From NCBI GenBank assembly GCA_023301725.1, contig JALZUD010000028.1, positions 1 through 54,426 on the forward strand: a DNA stretch of 54,426 nt. Reading direction: 5' to 3'. Source of the stretch: Granulosicoccus sp. GTDB taxonomy: Bacteria; Pseudomonadota; Gammaproteobacteria; Granulosicoccales; Granulosicoccaceae. The translations under genes and the position numbers were made by a program. Below are positions 49,919 to 54,426 of this stretch, piece by piece (position 1 is the stretch's first letter; each line of letters begins with the position of its first letter). A model generated the notes under the pieces. It searched no databases. It saw only the letters and a program-made list of their open reading frames with translations, and was not told the origin of the DNA.

Positions 49919-51010
49919 TCAGTCTGGAAAAATAGAGCGCATGTCGGCCTCGTTGACTGGCTGAGTGCCCAGATAGATGCCCATGATGTCTCCTTTAAAC
50001 GGTACCCAGCCTTTCCGGTCAGCGGTTTGACGGATATTCAACACTAACTCCGCGTTATTGTTGGTGGGTATGTTCAGGTGGTTAATTTCCATGCTGACGA
50101 TTTCTCCATTCAGCCAGGTGGTTTGCTGTTTGCCGTCGTACACCATGAATAGTTCTTGTACCTTTCCACGCCCTACTCTATTTGTTAGGGAGCTGACAGT
50201 ACGCTCACCACTGTTGAACTGCAGCAGTGCTGTTAGATGCTTAGCACTGCGATAGACTCTGGCAAAGTATCGATTCGCAGTAGCAGACCAGGTTAAGCTG
50301 AAAAGTTCACTAACTGCGCTCTGCTGAGAAGTTTCAAACTGTACGCCCATGACAAAGCGTCGATGTTCACGCACAGCATCCGCCAAACCATCGAGGCTTA
50401 TTCTTAAATCAGCGGTATACCGAATGCCACCGATGGTAACAATGTCACCTTGATCCGCGCAAAACCTGAGTTTGTCGCTAGTAGCAATACCGGATTGTTG
50501 CGAAAAATCATCGAGCAGAACTGAATCCCAGCTTGAAGCTGTTGATGCCTCAATGCCACAGCTCAAATTTTTAGCTATTGCAAAGCCTTGCGTAGAATAA
50601 TGATGTAGAAAAACACCCACAGCCACTGTGCTTATAATGGCCAAAGCTGCGAATTTGATTTTCCCTAGCGCACTGATGAACAAGTAGGCGACAACAGCCC
50701 CCGTACTAATACCTGCAACACCAAACAAGATATCTTCAAGCTGGAAACTTCTAACGGGATTCACCCGCTGCACAACTTCAAGAATAACAACCAAAGCGCT
50801 TCCAGACACCACCGTTAACCAAGCGGTTTCTACAGTGGTTATTTTACACCAGGTGACTAAAACAGCAGCGAACACTACAGCTAGCAAGACACTGCTTGAA
50901 AAATGCGCAGGCCCAGTCCAGTCAGGGAATACAGGCAGCTGCGAACGAACAAGCAAAGAGCCAATCGCTAGCAAGCTAAAAACAGCTGCAATCAGGGTTG
51001 CAAATTTCAC
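49919..51010 (-). CDS. VanZ-like membrane protein with C-terminal LamG/ConA-like domain
   Basis: A 363-residue protein with a GTG start and weak ribosome-binding site. The first 140 residues contain about five membrane segments; GPAHFSSSVLLAVVFAAVL and EVVQRVNPVRSFQLEDILFGVAG fit the VanZ-like fold (acidic/aromatic loop VQR...EDIL). Residues 160-363 are soluble and beta-rich, with a LamG/concanavalin-like ending FKGDIMGIYLGTQPVNEADM. The soluble part would be periplasmic if the last helix exits outward. Function is unknown; binding of a glycan or cell-envelope polymer is inference. Confidence 0.6.
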   Translation of the reverse strand: MKFATLIAAVFSLLAIGSLLVRSQLPVFPDWTGPAHFSSSVLLAVVFAAVLVTWCKITTVETAWLTVVSGSALVVILEVVQRVNPVRSFQLEDILFGVAGISTGAVVAYLFISALGKIKFAALAIISTVAVGVFLHHYSTQGFAIAKNLSCGIEASTASSWDSVLLDDFSQQSGIATSDKLRFCADQGDIVTIGGIRYTADLRISLDGLADAVREHRRFVMGVQFETSQQSAVSELFSLTWSATANRYFARVYRSAKHLTALLQFNSGERTVSSLTNRVGRGKVQELFMVYDGKQQTTWLNGEIVSMEINHLNIPTNNNAELVLNIRQTADRKGWVPFKGDIMGIYLGTQPVNEADMRSIFPD

Positions 51011-51074
51011 GATAGGCTCAAACGATGAACAAGAACATTAACGTAAAATATACAGGCCCCACACGGCAAGCTAG

Positions 51075-51419
51075 CTACTGGTAAGCAGCTATGACGATAA
51101 CTTCAACTTTAAGAATCTCTCGGGCTAGTTTGGCCTCGCCGCAAGCCCGTGCTGGCGCATGGCCAGATGGCACCCAGTCGTTCCAGATCGTATTAAACTC
51201 GGCGAAGTACGACATATCTGAAAGCCATACTGTGGCCTGAAGAATATCCTCGCGTGACGAACCAGCCTCCTTGAGCAGTTTATCTACACGACCAAGACAA
51301 TCGTGAGACTGGTCGGACAATGTTTCACCATCGCCAACTTGACCACTTAAGTACACCACGCCGTTGTGTTTGACTATTTTGCTTGCACGTTCGTTGGTAT
51401 GGCTACGCTCAATACTCAT
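51075..51419 (-). CDS. RidA/YjgF-family protein
   Basis: A 114-residue Rid-superfamily protein, whose best-known members hydrolyse reactive enamine/imine intermediates. Family blocks are GVVYLSGQVG, ILQATVWLSDM and PARACGEAKLAREILKVEV with the conserved Arg. It lacks neighbours tying it to a particular PLP enzyme and seems closer to the YoaB-like branch than to RidA proper. It lies between the VanZ-like gene and xylA. Confidence 0.85.
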   Translation of the reverse strand: MSIERSHTNERASKIVKHNGVVYLSGQVGDGETLSDQSHDCLGRVDKLLKEAGSSREDILQATVWLSDMSYFAEFNTIWNDWVPSGHAPARACGEAKLAREILKVEVIVIAAYQ

Positions 51420-51508
51420 GTTTTCTCTACAGATTTAATCTAAGAACAATTTCCAGTAAGAGTCTACAACATATAGCGAGCAGCAATTGAACCAGTCGCA
51501 TACAGTAT

Positions 51509-52804
51509 CTAGACAAAACGGTTAACGATATTCTCCAGTATTTCCTGTTTGCCTGAACGCGGTTGCGGATCAAATCCTTCCGCGGTTGCCTTGGCTGCGG
51601 CGCTCTCCAGATCACCCGCTAGCATGTGTTTTGCAGACGCAGAATCCCAACCCGCATATCGCTCGCTGCGCATGGACTCAAGAGTTCCATCGTCAAGCAT
51701 TGCAGCCGCAGCTTTCAAACCGCGAGCACAGATATCCATTGCACCTGCATGACTTGCAATTAAATCGATGGGATCAAGCGATTGGCGGCGCAACTTGGCA
51801 TCAAAATTAGTACCACCCTTGTGGAACCCACCTGCTTTTAGAACCTCGTAATAAGCCAGTGCTACTTCAGGAACGTTGTTAGGAAATTGATCTGTATCCC
51901 AACCCGACTGATAGTCGTTACGATTCATATCTATTGAACCGAGCAGCCCGAGGGAGCTGGCCAGTGCCAATTCATGTTCGAAAGAATGGCCCGCCAGAAT
52001 GGCATGCCCTTGTTCGATATTCATTTGCACTTCGCCTTCTAGGCCAAATTCCTTGAGAAAGCCGTAGACAGTGGCGACATCAAAGTCGTATTGATGCTTT
52101 GAGGGTTCCTGCGGTTTAGGCTCTACAAGAATTGCTCCTTCAAAACCGATTTTATGCTTGTAATCAACAACCATCTGCAGAAAGCGTCCAGCCTGATTTC
52201 GCTCTCTCTTCAGATCTGTGTTCAGTAATGTCTCATAACCTTCTCGTCCACCCCACAACACATAGTTTTGTCCGTCTAGCCTTTTGGTGGCGTCAAGGCA
52301 AAGCTTAACTGTTGCTGCAGACCACGCAAACATGTCAGGGTCGGGGTTGGTGGCAGCACCACTCATAAACCGACGATGGCTGAACATATTGGCAGTTCCC
52401 CAAAGCAGACGAGCCTTACTACTCTGCATCTTGCCTTCGAAGTATTCAATGATTTCTTCAAAATTACGACGACTCTGCGCAAACGTTTTGCCTTCTGGGC
52501 GAATATCGGCATCGTGCCAGCAAAAAAACGGCACTCCCAATATGTCAAACAGCTCGAATGCTACATCTGCCTTCAGTCGTGCATGCTCCATTGTGTCCCC
52601 AAACCAAGGACGCTCAAACGTTTGGGCTCCGAAAGGATCGCCCCCTGGCCACGCAAAAGAATGCCAATAGGCAACAGCAAAACGTAAATGCTCTTCCATG
52701 CGTTTACCGTGCAGAATTTCGTCTGGGTTGTAATGACGAAAACACAGGTCTGAGCCGTGGGGATCGAAACGCAGTTGCTGCTGGTCTTGAAAAAAATCTG
52801 TCAT
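51509..52804 (-). CDS. xylA: Xylose isomerase
   Basis: Interconverts D-xylose and D-xylulose. The 431 residues match the longer class II enzymes: His97 and Asp100 ([13 protein letters not shown]), the metal-site [15 protein letters not shown], and [20 protein letters not shown]. The start is ATG 52804. No xylulokinase, transporter or XylR gene is within the window, so it is an orphan here; the 217 bp upstream hold the terminator of the next gene and probably its promoter. Confidence 0.96.
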   Translation of the reverse strand: MTDFFQDQQQLRFDPHGSDLCFRHYNPDEILHGKRMEEHLRFAVAYWHSFAWPGGDPFGAQTFERPWFGDTMEHARLKADVAFELFDILGVPFFCWHDADIRPEGKTFAQSRRNFEEIIEYFEGKMQSSKARLLWGTANMFSHRRFMSGAATNPDPDMFAWSAATVKLCLDATKRLDGQNYVLWGGREGYETLLNTDLKRERNQAGRFLQMVVDYKHKIGFEGAILVEPKPQEPSKHQYDFDVATVYGFLKEFGLEGEVQMNIEQGHAILAGHSFEHELALASSLGLLGSIDMNRNDYQSGWDTDQFPNNVPEVALAYYEVLKAGGFHKGGTNFDAKLRRQSLDPIDLIASHAGAMDICARGLKAAAAMLDDGTLESMRSERYAGWDSASAKHMLAGDLESAAAKATAEGFDPQPRSGKQEILENIVNRFV

Positions 52805-52887
52805 TGGTTTTCTCTAGCGCTGTTTGCACCTAAGTTATACCAAAATTGATACTCCTTCGTACGTGTAAAGAGCCAATACACAAGCAC

Positions 52888-52921
52888 AAAAAAAGACGAA
52901 CCTAAATACTGGTTCGTCTTT
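52888..52921 (-). terminator. Rho-independent terminator after the DUF937 gene
   Basis: Stem AAGACGAACC/GGTTCGTCTT with an 8-base loop, followed by seven Ts on the minus strand. It lies about 100 bp after the stop at 53023. Confidence 0.9.
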
Positions 52922-53022
52922 GTAGTGAACGCTACCACTTAACGCGCGGATCCGCTTTCCGCAAAAATGGTGCGATGGCGCGTAGTTAAATTCCCTTTCA
53001 ACCTTGCGCTGATGAATCGATG

Positions 53023-54198
53023 TTAGCCAGCTAAACCCTGCAGCATTTGCATTATGGGCTCAATAACAGGTGTGATCAGATCACCCACACCCGGGATAGC
53101 TGTAACCTTATCGATAATCGGCTGTAAACCTTCTACACCAGATCCAACAACCGATGCTATCGGACCTTTAACAGCGTCAGGCAAACTACCGATAGTCTCG
53201 CTCAATCCACCCAAATTTCCGCCTACTTCTTCCAATGCAGGAATTGCTGCTGTAGCGGATTCAACATCGGTGATACCGCCTAAAGCCTCAGTGGTCGAGC
53301 TAAAAATACCGTCTAAACCGCCAGTGATCTCATCAAGATTGACACCCTCTGGCAAGGCATCGCTAGCCGATTGCACAGCGCCATCAACAGCTGCGCCTGT
53401 TGAATCTGCTGCCTCGGAAACGGATTCCAACGCACCACTGCCTACTTCTTCAACGTCTTTACCGCCAAAAAACTGTGTTGCAAGCCAGCCAAGTACAGCA
53501 ATAACTACCACGGGAATGAGCCACTTTAGAAAACCACCACCAGACTTTGCAGTCTCTGCAGTGGCTTGCTCAACATGTTGCGTGGTTTCGCTAATGCTTG
53601 CAGAAGCAGATTGCGCACCTGATACATTGGCATTTTTAGCAGCATCAGCAATGCTGTCAAAAAATCCACCTGACTGCAACTGGTTTGAAAATCCGTGTGG
53701 CATAGCAGCACTAATATTGTCTTTCTGAGATGTCAACATGCTGGTCATCGCACTAGAGTCCATACCGCCATCCAGTATTTTTTTCTTTAAAACACCCAGA
53801 ACTATAGGAGCTAGCATACCCAGCAAAGAGCTACTGTTGCCGCGCCCCAAACCAGCAAGATTCGATACTGCACCGGCCAGCGATCCGACTGCACCCGAGC
53901 CTAACAGTGAGCTCAACACGGATGTACCTTTATTGGCTAAAGATGATGACTCGCCACCACCCAGTAGGTTGCCAATATTGCCCAGCATTCCGTCGTCTTG
54001 TTGCTGAACTGCATCAAACAATGCACCTGCGCCTTGCTGTGTTCCCGCAGAACTTGCAAGACCGCTTAGCAATCCAGGCAACGCTCCAGAGAGTCCGGTA
54101 GACAACTCGTTTTTCTGAACACCCAGAGCGCCTCCGATGCTACCCATAATCTGATCACTAACCTGATCTTTAATTAGGTCTACAATGTTGAACGACAT
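53023..54198 (-). CDS. DUF937 protein with a central membrane helix
   Basis: A 391-residue protein; ATG 54198 has GGAG nine bases upstream, and a 17-residue longer frame has no support. Residues 1-145 are a Gly/Leu/Ser-rich DUF937 (YidB-like) domain, followed by an Ala/Ser linker, one membrane helix at 224-244 (FLKWLIPVVVIAVLGWLATQ), and a C-terminal part of about 145 residues of short amphipathic helices rich in Gly, Ala, Val and Ile. Function is unknown. The N-terminal half lacks a signal peptide, so it is probably cytoplasmic with the tail in the periplasm. It is a single-gene unit with its own terminator. Confidence 0.75.
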   Translation of the reverse strand: MSFNIVDLIKDQVSDQIMGSIGGALGVQKNELSTGLSGALPGLLSGLASSAGTQQGAGALFDAVQQQDDGMLGNIGNLLGGGESSSLANKGTSVLSSLLGSGAVGSLAGAVSNLAGLGRGNSSSLLGMLAPIVLGVLKKKILDGGMDSSAMTSMLTSQKDNISAAMPHGFSNQLQSGGFFDSIADAAKNANVSGAQSASASISETTQHVEQATAETAKSGGGFLKWLIPVVVIAVLGWLATQFFGGKDVEEVGSGALESVSEAADSTGAAVDGAVQSASDALPEGVNLDEITGGLDGIFSSTTEALGGITDVESATAAIPALEEVGGNLGGLSETIGSLPDAVKGPIASVVGSGVEGLQPIIDKVTAIPGVGDLITPVIEPIMQMLQGLAG

Positions 54199-54381
54199 AA
54201 TATATCTCCGCAAATACCTTGAATTAATTGATAAAAAAATAAGAAGCAAATAGCACGAAAAAATTTAAAACAGGTCTTTCTTCCAACTTAGCGAACATAT
54301 AATACAACTATGAATCTTTCATATCTATCAACTTAGCAACTTATTTCCCGCCATTTACAATGCTTAACTTGAAGTGTCAAT

Positions 54382-54426
54382 TAGTAAAAAAAATAATAGT
54401 AAAAAAAATAATAGTAAAAAAAATAA
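54382..54426. repeat. 15-bp tandem array at the window edge
   Basis: Three perfect 15-base units (TAGTAAAAAAAATAA), the third ending exactly at the last base of the window, so the array may continue. It lies in the A/T-rich region upstream of the DUF937 gene; nothing else is evident in 54199-54381. Confidence 0.95.

Overview
The window is a block of conserved housekeeping genes from a gammaproteobacterium. Evidence: gammaproteobacterial operon orders (rpsB-tsf / pyrH-frr-uppS-cdsA-dxr-rseP-bamA-skp-lpxD-fabZ-lpxA; map-glnD-dapE; tig-clpP-clpX-lon-hupB-ppiD; iscR-S-U-A-hscB-hscA-fdx-iscX; queA-tgt-yajC-secD-secF), a lipid A pathway, and proteins close to E. coli and Pseudomonas in length and motifs. 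The tRNA placement (Pro-Arg-His-Leu before tig; Val and Asp after hupB; Leu-CAA before queA) resembles Pseudomonas-type genomes. Base composition is moderate and no genus can be assigned. Almost all genes lie on the minus strand; the exceptions are lpxB, map-glnD-dapE-fabI and suhB.

Layout. 1-14.2 kb: outer-membrane biogenesis, isoprenoid and phospholipid precursor genes and translation factors, with lpxB unusually convergent to lpxA. 14.4-20.0 kb: map-glnD-dapE and fabI on the plus strand. 20.3-30.8 kb: mscL, ppiD, tRNA-Asp, tRNA-Val, hupB and the lon/clpX/clpP/tig proteostasis cluster. 30.9-31.5 kb: four tRNA genes with a recognisable promoter. 31.6-37.9 kb: complete isc Fe-S cluster operon with an IscR-type site over its promoter. 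38.1-40.6 kb: cysE, trmJ and suhB. 40.8-46.7 kb: secF-secD-yajC-tgt-queA and tRNA-Leu(CAA). 46.8-49.4 kb: a phosphoribosyltransferase, pyrF and lapB. 49.4-54.2 kb: a less conserved stretch (MAPEG protein, VanZ-like/LamG-like fusion, Rid protein, orphan xylose isomerase, DUF937 membrane protein).

The genes cover envelope assembly (LpxA/B/D, FabZ, BamA, Skp, RseP, CdsA, UppS, LapB, SecDF-YajC), protein quality control (Tig, ClpXP, Lon, PpiD), Fe-S assembly, and translation or tRNA modification (RpsB, Tsf, Frr, Map, Tgt, QueA, TrmJ).

I found no convincing undescribed enzymatic or defence system. The strongest signal not explained by genes is a proliferation of short tandem repeats. Arrays with 11-15 bp units sit at gene ends, in intergenic gaps and in frame inside two genes. 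A separate 19-20 bp family is associated with 20-bp palindromes of the form ATTCCC-N8-GGGAAT. Arrays with 12- or 15-bp units occur inside coding sequence; those with 11- or 14-bp units stay outside or touch only gene edges. One array covers the TTG start codon of queA, one of nine units abuts the lon stop codon, and one runs into the right edge of the window.
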